This document shows positions 18,313 through 27,830 of a stretch of 64,000 nucleotides of DNA, one piece after another; position 1 is the stretch's first letter, and each line of letters starts with the position of its first letter. A program made the position numbers and the translations under genes. This DNA comes from Lucifuga dentata (Eukaryota; Chordata; Actinopteri; Ophidiiformes; Bythitidae): positions 17,939-81,938 of the forward strand of contig VXCM01000919.1 of NCBI GenBank assembly GCA_014773175.1. Reading direction: 5' to 3'. Under the pieces are notes generated by a model, which worked only from the letters and a program-made list of their open reading frames with translations, had not been told where the DNA came from and made no database searches.

Positions 18313-19590
18313 CCTGCTTTAAAAAAGAGTTGAAGTATAATTACATGTGTGTTACAGATGCGGAAGGATTTTGAGGATCCCAAACAATTATGCCCTCCAT
18401 CTGTCCTGTAGGAAAGGACGAAATCAGGGATTTAAAGGACTAAACCAGTGATTTTGCATGTTTAAGCCCATATATACATATATAAAAATAATAATAAAAA
18501 TAAAACTGTGTTTTAGTTTTCCTGTTATTTTTATTTTTTATTTTTTAATCTCCTAATCTTTCACAATCAAATGTTCAGGTGATACACATACACACCTTAA
18601 AATTTAATGTGTCGCCTGCATGATCGATCATTTTAATTTTTTAGTAAAAGGGACTATATTTCCTGGCGGAGACATACGGTACATCGTCTTCCATGCACTC
18701 CGTTTTGGATCAGTTAAATAAAGTTACTTCTGCAAAACAAACAAACAAACAAACAAACAAACAAACCCTAATAGACGTGTTGTTCTCTGTGATGGATTAT
18801 GTATCTCAAGTGTGTTTCAAATCTCTACAAGTTGATTTTAATAGCATGCTGGAATGAGCTGAAACCAATGGGAGTCTGGAAGGTATAGGAAAAAAAATCT
18901 AAAATTTACTGTTAAAAGTAGTATATTTTGGGAAATGGTTGTCAGTAATGTAACATGTATGTGGATTGTACATATTGGCCTCAAACATGCACAACGGTAT
19001 GGTCCTTTAATGATGGTCATTCAAACATGACACTTTGCTAGGACGGTTAATTGCAAATTCTGGTGCTCTACATGTAAAATCCAGTCCTCTTCAGCAGATG
19101 AGACAATAGTTACCATCTTAAATCTAACATCTCTCTGTCCTACCTCGAGGTGATACACTTCCTGCTTCTCACTGCCACTCCTGTTCCGCAGGTTCGACTG
19201 CAGGGCCCATAGGCTCCAAACGCTTCCCAGCGGTCATGACTGGGCTGAGTTTGCTGCAAACAAACAATAAAACCCCAACACGCTAAGCCACAGGAACAAA
19301 CAGAACATATAGCCCGCCACAGACTGCTGACACACTAAAAACATGCTACAAGCCTGAAAATAGAAGCTGGAACATTTAGCCACAAGCCGTTCCATAAACA
19401 TCCTGTACATAAAGCTATACTTCATAATGTACTTTATCATGTAGGAATGTTTCCAAATGTCCTTTGCAAACTTCCTCAGCAATGGTTGCTGGAAATGGAA
19501 TGATATTAATAATATTGTTTTGAAGAAACTCACAGTCAAATTAGGGACGGTGAGCAGCAGCAGGAGAGCGAGGACCTGCAGGATGTTCAT
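12810..19590 (-). CDS. papln: Papilin-like secreted extracellular-matrix protein (TSP1/ADAMTS-Cys-rich/Kunitz), reduced and with an in-frame stop
   Basis: Coding exons on the minus strand: 19590-19534 (signal peptide [19 protein letters not shown]), 19253-19144 and 18405-18345 (TSP1-1), 18194-18092 and 17874-17744 (ADAMTS-type Cys-rich, [11 protein letters not shown] and [12 protein letters not shown]), 17343-17050 (TSP1), 16151-15975 (TSP1), 14811-14661 (TSP1), 14583-14503 (linker), 14009-13898 (YGCCPDG repeat), 13789-13711 (YGCCLDG repeat), 13112-12810 (Pro run and Kunitz domain, [13 protein letters not shown]). Phases agree at every junction; one intron uses a GC donor. Domain order and the paired GCC-DG repeats identify papilin. 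Relative to vertebrate papilin the spacer, one TSP1, the Ig domains and PLAC are absent, and TAA at 13998-13996 interrupts the frame. Papilins are secreted basement-membrane proteins. It could be a divergent paralogue or a decaying gene. The span includes the stop of the last open frame; the last exon may instead end at a donor at 12890. Confidence 0.85.
12891..13063 (-). other. Kunitz/BPTI domain exon portion
   Basis: The minus-strand frame shows the six-cysteine Kunitz spacing C-x8-C-x15-C-x7-C-x12-C-x3-C, beginning [10 protein letters not shown] and ending EECQRKC. The residue after the second cysteine (P1) is Asp, unlike the basic P1 of trypsin inhibitors. It is preceded by a coding proline run from (CCT)n. 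Confidence 0.9.
13070..13103. repeat. Coding (GGA)n/(CCT)n microsatellite
   Basis: A pure triplet run inside the last papilin-like exon, encoding about nine consecutive prolines on the minus strand just after the acceptor CTGCCTCAG and before the Kunitz domain. Confidence 0.85.
13113..13710. other. Papilin-like intron before the Kunitz exon, no other feature
   Basis: A/T-rich sequence bounded by GTAAGAAATG at 13710-13701 and CTGCCTCAG ending at 13113, both on the minus strand. Nothing else is recognised. Confidence 0.6.
14890..15240 (+). mobile_element. LINE reverse-transcriptase fragment with YADD box (papilin intron)
   Basis: Plus-strand codons at 14941-14964 read YADDTQLY, the catalytic RT motif. 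About 100 bp later [13 protein letters not shown] residues match the NDSKTE block of fish LINE RTs. The surrounding frame is broken. It lies in opposite orientation to the host gene and is probably one insertion with the 15690-15905 piece. Confidence 0.75.
15241..15689. other. A/T-rich insertion between LINE pieces, with (TA)n
   Basis: It starts with GTTCAGATTTAGGTTCAGG and TTTATTCATCCATAAAGTGG motifs, recalling a dispersed fish repeat tail, and carries a (TA)n run at about 15558-15592. No coding content. Confidence 0.4.
15690..15905 (+). mobile_element. LINE 3' RT-domain remnant
   Basis: Plus-strand translation contains [24 protein letters not shown] and related residues, the hallmark C-terminal RT block of fish LINEs (family normally [21 protein letters not shown]). 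An A-run and stops interrupt it. It sits in the intron immediately left of the papilin exon ending at 15975. Confidence 0.85.
16300..16915. mobile_element. Mariner-like MITE with long TIRs and TA target site
   Basis: The left end CAGAGCCCTCCACAAATAT and the right end ATATTTGTGGAGGGCTCTG are inverted repeats. Homology of the two arms continues inwards for more than 100 bp (GATCTTTCATTC / GAATTAAAGATC; AAGAAATTCTTGTCATG / CATGATAAGAATTTC). Both ends abut TA (16298-16299, 16916-16917). There is no coding capacity. A 30-bp tip of the TTAA-MITE lies inside at about 16733-16760. Confidence 0.8.
17460..17675 (-). mobile_element. TTAA-MITE copy 3, truncated (papilin intron)
   Basis: Starts TTAAAGGACCATGCCGG and keeps the ATAAAACCATATTTTAG core and the TTCAGGTGATA block, then breaks off after CATGATTCAATG. 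It fills much of the short intron in which the papilin spacer exons would be expected. Confidence 0.8.
18432..19010 (-). mobile_element. TTAA-MITE copy 4 (papilin intron)
   Basis: Both TTAA-bordered ends are present (TTAAAGGACTAAACC; GGTATGGTCCTTTAA), 579 bp, with minus-oriented core and an internal (CAAA)n run near 18740. Confidence 0.88.
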
Positions 19591-19784
19591 GTTCACCAGG
19601 AGCCGCTGCAGCACTGCTGATGAAGACAAAAAGTATTAACAGTTGTTATGAAATTGGAACAGAAATGATAGAAATATAGTTAGTCCATTAATGTTTCACT
19701 CTCTTAAACATTACAAAGACAGTTTCCATCATGACAAACCTTTTTTGTGTGTCTAAACTTTGTTCAAAATCAGAGAAATTTAGC

Positions 19785-20335
19785 TTAAAGGGCAATACCG
19801 GTGATTTTGCATGTTTGAGCCCTATATATACAATCTACAAACACCTTACATTACTGGCCATTTCCAAAAATATACTACAGGAGCGGTAAATTTTTGATTT
19901 GTTTTTCCTACCTTCCAGACTGCCATTGGCTTCAGTTTATTCCAGTACGCTATGGAAATCTACTTGTAGAGACTTGAAATGTGCTCGATATACGTAATCC
20001 ATCACAGAGTTATTTTTTTCAAAGTAACTTTATTTAACCTGTCCAACATGGATGACAATGTATGTCTCCACCAGGGAATATAGTCCCAGGAGAAGACATC
20101 TTTTCTCAAAAAAATTACAATGACATGTCTTCTACATTCAGACACACATGTTAGAAGGTGAAACACTAAACTTTAAGGTGAGTGTATCACCTGAACATTT
20201 CATTTTGAAACATTAGGGGATTTAGCAAAACAACAGGAACTCTAAAAATATGGTTTTATGTTTTGGAAATTGTCAATAATTTAACAAGCACTTATTAGGC
20301 TTAAACATGCAAAATCAACGGTATGGTCCTTTTAA
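19785..20335 (+). mobile_element. TTAA-MITE copy 5 (papilin first intron)
   Basis: Left end TTAAAGGGCAATACCGG, right end GGTATGGTCCTTTTAA, plus-oriented core (TACTACAGGAGCGG; CCATTGGCTTCAG). It lies in the intron between the non-coding exon 1 and the signal-peptide exon. Confidence 0.88.
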
Positions 20336-20656
20336 TTCTAGCTGCAGGGGAAACGTGTAAAATGATGCAGAACACATCACAAATAGGAGAAATTTAAAGT
20401 AAAATTTAAATTTAAAAAAAGAACGAGTTAAATTGTCCTTTTGATCAAGATATCTTATTCTTTTTTTTTTTTCTTTTTTTTTTTTTTAAGCCTGACATGT
20501 TTGGTATTTTTGGAAACTTTAGGCTCTCCTCTAAGTTACAATAAAGTTCTGTCAGTTTAGAGAAATAAGAGAAATGCAATGAATTTGTAAAAATGGAGCC
20601 AGAATTTCACAGTTCATTCTAATTAATGAATAAAAAATACAAATAAAAATGTTTAC

Positions 20657-20725
20657 CTGGATATATTAAAGAAGTAACAACAGATCTGAAAAATCCCAGC
20701 AGGTCCTACATCTTACTCTGAAAAA
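20657..20725 (-). other. papln: Probable non-coding first exon of the papilin-like gene
   Basis: A minus-strand donor CCAG|GTAAAC lies at 20656-20651, paired with an acceptor TTCATCAG about 25 nt upstream of the ATG at 19590. Its 5' boundary is inferred from the TATA box about 30 bp upstream. Without transcripts the exon remains a prediction. Confidence 0.5.
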
Positions 20726-20749
20726 CAAAGGTATGAACTGACACCCAGC

Positions 20750-20756
20750 TTATATA
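20750..20756 (-). promoter_or_regulatory. TATA box of the papilin-like gene
   Basis: The minus strand reads CAGATATATAAGCTGG, a near-consensus TATATAA, roughly 25-30 bp before the predicted first exon. The position relative to the donor at 20656 fits a short 5'UTR exon. Confidence 0.55.
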
Positions 20757-20759
20757 TCT

Positions 20760-22044
20760 GCCCACCACGATCACCACCCACAGGGTGTTACGTTTCAACC
20801 CCATTCTGACTTTAGCTGTGATTCTTTTTTCGCATCATAACCTGCCAGTTTCATTTTGAGTTATCCTTTTTTTAGTTTTTAGTTTTTATGATTCCTTTTC
20901 ATTGTTTAGCCTCCAAATTGAAAAATATATATAGACAGTAGCAGTGTCAATTGTTGTTGATTATGATTATGTATTGTTTGTATGTGGAATATAGGACATG
21001 TTTACTAAACTATATATGCAACATATACTATGTACATTAGATGTGATTTCAAGTTGTTACCCTTATTATGAGCAATTTGCATGTTTTGTGTTTATTCTGA
21101 GTATTTATTATATCTGATTAGCTGTCATTTTTTATCTATTATTGTTAAGTTTAAGTAATTATTTAAAAGTATTATCTTATCTTATCTTATCTTATCTTAT
21201 CTTATCTTATCTTATCTTATCTTATCTTATTTTATCTTATCTTCTGTGACTTTATTCTTAATGAAAGAAGTGAAAGAGGATATTTGAGCACACATCATTT
21301 AATAGATTCATACAATTATTTCATGAGGAGCATAATAAAATGTAGGGTGATATTTCTATATATTTATACATATACTGTATATATGATCTTTCTCCAGCTT
21401 GGTGACTGAAGGTCCTTTTCGCACATCCCATAACCACTAAACACAGAGTAGAAATCTGAGCTGTTTAAGGTGCCATTTATGCTTATTTTAGTGAGAAACC
21501 ACACCGAGCGTTGGCTGATGGGAAGGGGAATATAGGGGATGTATATAGGGAATGTTGCTTCTCACCATCAGCAAACACCAACATTACCATGCCGGAATTC
21601 TAACAAACATCGAGCTGGTGGAGCCAAAACTGCAATATTTATTTGATCTTTGTGATTAAACATAAATTGACAGAGCAATTAATGAATAAATGTGATGTCT
21701 CAGCTTGGATCTCTGTATAATCTTTTCCTGTTGGAAATGCATTAATTAAATTATTCATTATAATATAATGTATAAAAAAATTTTTTACAGAAGCCCCACA
21801 ATATATTATGTCTTTGTTAGCCCTCTGGAGTCTAAAATTAACTCTGGGATTTTACTTTTTGTTGAATTTGTTTTATTTGCTCACAAGCTGCAACTAAAAA
21901 TTTTGAATTGTGAAAATCTAGAAGTTTTTTTTTTGATGAATTATGTGAAGAATTTTCAGGAATCACTTTGAGAATAAAATTACCAGATTGTTTTGTAGTT
22001 TTTCTAGAATTTTTCCCAGATTTTTTTAGTTGTTTTTTTTTTTA
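20760..22044. other. Intergenic, A/T-rich, no gene recognised
   Basis: It contains the (ATCTT)n array and otherwise unremarkable A/T-rich DNA. A somewhat more complex stretch lies at about 21380-21620 (CCAGCTTGGTGACTG; AACCACACCGAGCG), of unknown nature. Confidence 0.5.
21171..21243. repeat. (TATCT)n pentanucleotide microsatellite
   Basis: About fourteen CTTAT units with one T substitution. Confidence 0.97.
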
Positions 22045-23296
22045 CAAAGCCTGCTCAGGGTGTGAGAGCATGATGTGAGGAGGACATTCAAGAAGGTGAG
22101 CGCCAGGAAGGCAGCAGGCCCAGATGGCGTTCCTGGACGGGTCCTGAAGTCATGCACTGACCAGCTAAATGTGATGATCACTGGTGGATCACTGGTGTTC
22201 ACGGACATTTTCGACCTCTGTGATACTGGCATTCTTCAAGAACTCCACAATCATTCCTGTTTCCAAGAACAGGCGTAGCTTTAAATACTAAGACCTGTGG
22301 TACTAACATCCACAGAAATGAAGTGTTTTGAGAAGCTAGTCAAAAACTTTATCTGCTCCTCTGTCCCCAACACCTTGGGCGCTCTTGCTCTTGCTCTTGC
22401 TTGTTGTCCAAACCGCTCCACCGATGACACCATCACCTACGCCCTCCATGCAGCCTCTCACCTGGACAGCAGCAGGGAGCTCTGAGAGAATGCCACTTGT
22501 TGACTACAGTTCATTCAACACCAAGGTTCCTCACAAGCTCCACACCAAAGTCCTCCAGATGGAGCTGGACCCCCTGCTGTGCAGATGGATGCTGAACTTC
22601 CTGAAGGACAGACCCCTGCTGGTGAGGGTAGGAACTCCACCTCCTCCATCACCCTGAACACTGGAGTCCCACAGGGCTGTGTGCTGAGTCCTCTCCTGTA
22701 CTCCCTCTAGTCCTCTGACTGTGGGACCAAACACAACACCAACCACTTTGTCAAGTTCATGGGTGACACCAGTGGTGGGTTTGATCACTGGTGACAGTGA
22801 GTGGACCTACCTGGATGAGGTGGAGAAGTTGACAACGTGGTGCCAGGTCAACAGCCTGTTCCTCAACACTACCAAGACAAAGGAGGTAATAGTGGATTAC
22901 AGGAGGACTCAACAAGGGAACTACCGTTACCACTGATGGGGCTCTGGTTGACAGGATGCCCACCTTTAAGTACCTAGGTCCACATAGATCTGATCTTGTC
23001 CTGGTCCCTCAACATTGACAAGGTGGTGAAGAAGACATGACAATGTCTTCACTTCCTCAGATGTCTGAGGAAGTTTGAAGTGAGCAGCAGGATACTCAGG
23101 ATCTTCTAAACCTGTATGGAGAGCATCCTGACCTCCAACATCAGCACCTGGTTCAGGAGCTGCACTTCCAGGGACACAGGAAGCTGGGGAGGAGAGGAGT
23201 CAGCACAGCAGATGATCGGTGTGGATCTCCCCACTCTGCCAGCATCTGTAACAAGTGCTGTAGGACCAGGACAGCCAAGACAGTCAGGGCCTACAG

Positions 23297-23334
23297 CCAA
23301 CCCTAACCCTACCCTAAACCCTAACCCTAACCCA
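23297..23334. repeat. Short interstitial telomere-like (CCCTAA)n tract
   Basis: Five to six CCCTAA-like units, slightly irregular (AACCCTAACCCTACCCTAAA then AACCCTAACCC), inside the 3' region of the LINE remnant. Confidence 0.85.
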
Positions 23335-23512
23335 CCACCACCTGTTCCACCTGCTGTAGTCAGGGAGACGTGTCCGCTGTGTTGGGACACGGACTGAGAG
23401 ACAAAGGAGAAGCTGTCTGCCCCAAACAGCACGAACCTGAACATTAATTATCACAATGTACACACAACATAACTTCTTCTTGGTCACACATATGCACATA
23501 CACATAGCTGCG

Positions 23513-23562
<50 letters not shown>
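23513..23562. repeat. (CA)n microsatellite
   Basis: Twenty-five uninterrupted CA units within the LINE 3' region. Confidence 0.97.
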
Positions 23563-23565
<3 letters not shown>

Positions 23566-23652
23566 CATTACACTGCAACATTGCACTGACACTTTAGTCA
23601 CTTTTTAATGTGTTAAATTTTGAAATTTTAAATTAAATTATCTTTGAGTGCT

Positions 23653-23712
23653 TCTTTTCTTTTCTTTTCTTTTCTTTTCTTTTCTTTTCTTTTCTTTTCT
23701 TTTCTTTTCTTT
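23653..23712. repeat. (TTTTC)n microsatellite
   Basis: About twelve uninterrupted TTTTC units just before the LINE 3' tail. Confidence 0.97.
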
Positions 23713-24335
23713 ATTATGTACGACCCTGTTGGGGAAGAACATTTCACTGTACTGTACTTGTATTACTGCATGTGACAAATAAAACTTTACAGGCAGTTTG
23801 ATTGATTTTACCTGGAATACACAATAAAAATATTATATATATATATATATATATATTATGAAAAAAAATGAGCTTGTCTGCTTTTTTGTTTTACAAATGA
23901 GCTTTTCAAATTTACTAGAAACAAATAGAAAACTGGAATTCCTGGTGGAAAAGTCAAGATGTTCAAGAGCTAAAATTTGTTGTCCTGTCTAGTCATTTTT
24001 TATTTTATTTGATTTTGACCATTTGGAAGCTTTTTAATTGGAAAAATAAAACTCACATTTACTTAACTTTAGACTTTGAAGGGTTAATAATACTTCAAAT
24101 CACATTTCAATAAATTGACAGATTCCTCGACTTTCTTGATTTCTTCACTCTTCTTGTTTGTGTTGTTATGGTTTTATTCTATAAAGTGTTCATATTATTT
24201 TGGCCCAAATAAGAATATTAAACCTTTACTCGACAGAAACTCACTTGTTTTTTTTTGTTTTTTTTTTACAAACCCACTGTCTTCATATGGTGTCTGTTCC
24301 AAAATAATATTGACAAATAATGCTCTCCAGTCTTA

Positions 24336-24591
24336 TGGTGTGTTCCAATCAAAATGGGAAGTCAGAATTTTTACCTGGGAAATTCCGACTTCCGACCTCC
24401 AAGTGTTTCAGGCTCCACAACACCAAACATAAACAAAATCATGGCTGAACGCCAATAAATACTATAAAATAGATGAAGTTAGCAATAAATACTAACTCCA
24501 GCTAGCTCCAACTTCAAGCGCCATTCCAACACACTTTGTTTCAAGTCAGAGGTCAGAAATGTTAGGGTTCCAAGTTGTCTGGAACGCAGCA
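24336..24591. mobile_element. Harbinger-like MITE, 256 bp, TTA target duplication
   Basis: The left end TGGTGTGTTCCAATCAAAAT and the right end (minus reading TGCTGCGTTCCAGACAACTT) are imperfect inverted repeats. Both ends abut TTA (24333-24335, 24592-24594). A GGAAGTC/GACTTCC block near the left end is shared with the element at 55874-56433. Confidence 0.65.
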
Positions 24592-24648
24592 TTACTAAAG
24601 TTGCAAAATCCTATGAACCCAAATGCATCTCTTCCATTCCACACATGG

Positions 24649-25014
24649 TTACCATTTCCCCTCCCCGTTCAGTTCCTGTGCTTGCTTCTTCTTGGCATCA
24701 AAGTCGCTCTTGTTGCTGAACAGCTCGTCCACGGCGTCCATGATCTCCTGCATATCTCGGGCCAGACTCGTGTAGCTCTCCTTCAGCTCCTCCTGCTGCT
24801 GCCTCAGATCCACAGCCGCGTGGATCAGCTCGGCGGCCTGTTGGCTGCAGTGGCTCCTCAGCTGCTCCACGTCCGACAGCAGCACCTCCGTGTTCTTCAG
24901 CAGCTGCTCCATGCGGTCCGCGGTCTCCTTGAACCCGGATGTATCCAGACTCTCGACCAGCCTGTTGTCTGGAAGCTGGGCCTCAGACTCTGGAGTCCAT
25001 GAGTCTGATTCCAT
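24649..25014 (-). CDS. Small coiled-coil protein, unidentified (121 aa)
   Basis: An open frame from ATG at 25014-25012 to TAA at 24651-24649 encodes 121 residues beginning MESDSWTPESEAQLPDNRL. Residues about 30-115 are a predicted long coiled coil, with heptad leucines in MEQLLKNTEVLLSDVEQLRS and ELKESYTSLARDMQEIMDAV, rich in E, Q and L and without membrane segments. Base composition is clearly higher in G+C and CTG/CAG codons than the flanks, which supports real coding. A minus-strand acceptor CTGCTTTCAG at 25054 precedes the exon, and a matching donor ATCG|GTAAGTCC lies at 26273-26266. I do not recognise the family. It could be a coiled-coil centrosomal, kinetochore or vesicle-adaptor subunit, but no motif decides. 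The terminal AAATG|GTAACC could also be a donor, making this one exon of a longer protein. Confidence 0.65.
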   Translation of the reverse strand: MESDSWTPESEAQLPDNRLVESLDTSGFKETADRMEQLLKNTEVLLSDVEQLRSHCSQQAAELIHAAVDLRQQQEELKESYTSLARDMQEIMDAVDELFSNKSDFDAKKKQAQELNGEGKW

Positions 25015-25427
25015 CCTCCTGATGCTCAACTCAGACTTTGGTTAACCAGATATCTGAAAGCAGAAGGAATTAAGCCAGTAGTTTATAAAAGGTTAAAGGT
25101 CAAGGGAGATTACTGAGTAAAGACCCTGAGAAATATTAAAGACCTGGAGTCAATCCAGCACCTTTTGTCTCTCTTAACCTGGAAGGAGTTTAACCCTCTT
25201 GAGTCTCCAAAAAGATTTCTAGAAAATTCTTCATTCTTAAAAAAAAGAACAAAAAACAAAATCCAATCTGAAAGAACTGACAAAAGAACATGCTGCTGAA
25301 CGTCCTAGAACACAGAACAAAACTATGATCTAACAAGAACCGGAGTTCTTTTTAATGCCATGCCATTTCAGTTTGCTAAACTTTATTTGTCCTCAAAGGC
25401 CAATTAAAATGACAGGCATATATATAT

Positions 25428-25502
25428 TTTGCATGTTTGAGCCTATATATATATATATATATATAGGCTCAAACATGCAAAATGGATGGTATGGTCCTTT
25501 AA
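25428..25502. repeat. Solo TTAA-MITE tip forming a (TA)n-centred hairpin
   Basis: Positions 25431-25478 form a perfect palindrome: GCATGTTTGAGCC, a TA run, GGCTCAAACATGC. The right side continues to the element terminus GGTATGGTCCTTTAA. It looks like two fused tips, or one tip copied onto itself. Confidence 0.85.
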
Positions 25503-25758
25503 GTGTGTTAAAGAGCCGGCAGAAGGCAGCTTCCCTTTAAATGGTTCAAAAGATAAGCAGTCGAAATAATGATGGCAAGGCAGACGGCCCCCAACCCCAA
25601 CCAGCNCCCACTCTCTTATCAAAACAAGCCAAATTGCTCCAGTGAGGCCAACGCAGAGGGAAGAAGACGTAATTATGACCAATCACTTTCTGAAGCTAAT
25701 GTACATCTCAACAGCAGTGACACCAACAGGAGTTTGGGATTGCAATAATAATAACAAG

Positions 25759-25789
<31 letters not shown>

Positions 25790-26832
25790 AAAAAGGCAAA
25801 CCCTGATGTGCAGATAAACAAATGAAATAGCTGCATTATTTATTTAAACCTCTTGAGTCTCGACTATTTTTCTAGAAAATTCTTCATTCTTGAAGGGAAA
25901 AAAAATCCAATGTGAAGGAATTGAGCAAAAAAAAAAGTAAAAAATAAATTATAATACATTGCCAATTTTCTATTTGATTCTAGAATATTTGATAAAATGA
26001 AGGGAAGTCTCCAAAAAAAAACAAAAAAAAAATTGCAAACTATGTCTGTGACTTTAGATTCCAGAAAGTTAAAGAAGGAAAAGATGAAATCTGCATTTTA
26101 GAATAAAAAGAACCTTAGATGTTCACACTGACACAATTTAACTTTATGACTAATTTGATAAACATTTACCATCCTGTATATTAAACCTCACCTCACTCAA
26201 AAAAAAAACTATTTTAAACCCAGAATTTTACAAATTGAGCTTTTAGTATCTAAACTGCAAATATTGGACTTACCGATGCTGCAGCGGATCTGAAAATGAA
26301 ATATTTCCTGTTTATTTGCAGTGAGCATTATTTACTATGCTTCACCTCCAGCGTGCAGGCAGAAGATAAGGTGCCAGGCATGGATCCTGCCACCCCCACT
26401 GTGGGTCTGCCCACATCACAGCAACCACACTCACTGTAGGACTGTTTGGTGTGTATGGTTGTGTATAATGGGCTTGAACACGCAAAACCAATGGCATGTT
26501 CCTTAACGGTCACACATGAATCCCAGCTACAATGAGAGTTTATGACAGGTAGGCAAAAGTGCAAAACCTCCCCCCACCCCCCACCACCATCACCATCACA
26601 ACCATCACCATCAAAATAAGATCTTCTTTTGTGTTAAAAAAAGAGCCACCATGCAAAATTTCTTTGAAATATTGACCTATTAGCATTGATTATCTATTGT
26701 TATTTTTTTGTTTTTTTTGTTAGTTTTACAGGCTAAAAAGCAAAAAAAAAAAAAAAAAAAAAGTCTGGATCCTAGAATATCATCTGGATCGCCTCTAAAA
26801 ATTGAGTCCCCTCTTCCTCGCCTCTTCCTCTC

Positions 26833-26886
<54 letters not shown>

Positions 26887-27344
26887 TGCATCCAAAACCA
26901 GCAATACATTTTTGAGATATTCTGCTAGCAAACAAACAAATAAACAAATGCTGGGAATCACGTAATCTCCTTGGTGGAGGTAATGAACTGTGAATTTTTG
27001 ATCCATGCTGCTTTAAGCAAATAAATCATAAATACATATATTTTTAATGTGTATTTTTATTAATTTCCCTTTTAAAAAAAAAAAATACTGCTTTCCAATA
27101 ATTCTTTGGAAGATTAAACCACCCATGATCAAACAAAACTGTGGATAAACTCACAGATGAGGCAAGCCGTGCTGCTTCAGAAACTCTCCACATGGGGGCA
27201 GTGTTGTACCTCTGAGTTGGATTTTTATACTTGTGGAAGCTGTTTGAAACTTTTTGTGGTTGTGTGTAATGTGCGTAGTGTAGATGTGTGTGTTTTAGCT
27301 GTTCCTGTGTTAGAGTGTACATACATTATTTGCTGGTGTTTGCT
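25503..27344. other. Intron and intergenic DNA with microsatellites, no gene
   Basis: It includes an N join at 25606, an (AAT)n run near 25760, a fragment of the MITE end at about 26465-26510, a CCACCATCACCATCACAACC-type run near 26580, and (CA)n at 26836-26882. The short frames here are repeat translations. Confidence 0.55.
26274..26330 (-). other. Probable 5'UTR exon of the coiled-coil gene
   Basis: It ends at the strong minus-strand donor GCATCG|GTAAGTCC, in the right place to splice to the acceptor at 25054. The upstream limit is not determinable from sequence and the right coordinate is approximate. Confidence 0.4.
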
Positions 27345-27358
27345 TTGGATTAGTTGCG

Positions 27359-27394
<36 letters not shown>

Positions 27395-27424
27395 TGTGTG
27401 TGCTTGTAANTTGGATTAGTTGCG

Positions 27425-27460
<36 letters not shown>

Positions 27461-27475
27461 TGTGTGTGCTTGTAA
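27345..27475. repeat. Direct repeat of about 65 bp around an N (assembly join)
   Basis: The sequence from TTGGATTAGTTGCG through (TC)n(TG)n to TGCTTGTAA occurs twice, separated only by the N at 27410. This is best explained by overlapping contig ends that were not merged. Confidence 0.85.
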
Positions 27476-27479
27476 ATTC

Positions 27480-27830
27480 CACAACTGATGTTTTATTTTA
27501 TTTTTTATTTTATTTATTTAACCTTTATTTAACTACAGAAGAGGATTACGGCCACTTGGGGAGAAAAAAGAAGAGTTCTGAGATTAATCTCAGAACTCTT
27601 CCTTTTTTTTTTTTTTTTTTTTTTTNAAAAAAAAAAAAAAAAAAAAAAAATCTCTTTTCCAACAGAGACCTGGCCAAGATGGCAGCAGAAAAACAAGTTA
27701 CAACAATAAAAGTTTTAACAATAAATGCAACACAGACAGACCATATACCTTATACAGCATTCAAATCAAAGGAAAAAAAATTGTCTGAATTGACCATCCT
27801 TACAGTCTAAAAACAAAAACTGACCAATGA
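27480..27830. mobile_element. Dispersed repeat with perfect 30-bp palindrome, interrupted by a gap
   Basis: Motifs TTTATTTAACCTTTATTTAA and GAGACCTGGCCAAGATGGCA are typical of an abundant fish repeat as I recall. A perfect palindrome spans 27571-27600 (arms AAGAGTTCTGAGATT / AATCTCAGAACTCTT). Poly-T/N/poly-A at 27605-27650 marks an assembly join. Confidence 0.5.

Larger units (their letters stand above)
22045..23790 (+). mobile_element. CR1/L2-like LINE reverse transcriptase remnant with 3' tail
   Basis: Plus-strand fragments in shifting frames show the ordered RT blocks: ARKAAGPDGVPGRVLK (about 22107), NRSTDDTITYALH (about 22423), LDPLLCRWMLNFLKDRPLLV (about 22567), LNTGVPQGCVLSPLLYSL (about 22656), and LNTTKTKEVIVDYRRTQQ (about 22864). 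The catalytic box reads FMGD instead of FADD (22756-22767), so the copy is dead even apart from its frameshifts. The 3' end (CATTTCACTGTACTGTACTTG, CATGTGACAAATAAAACTT) is the typical fish LINE tail. Simple repeats have expanded within it. Confidence 0.92.

Noticed and set aside
12810..19590. Assignment to an ADAMTS or ADAMTSL family member
   Set aside because: The TSP1 and Cys-rich modules would fit, but the GCC-DG repeats and the Kunitz domain are specific to papilin; no metalloprotease exons precede the signal peptide.
27157..27810. 217-aa plus-strand frame
   Set aside because: It spans two Ns, a duplicated (TC)n(TG)n block and poly-T/poly-A; open by repeat composition only.
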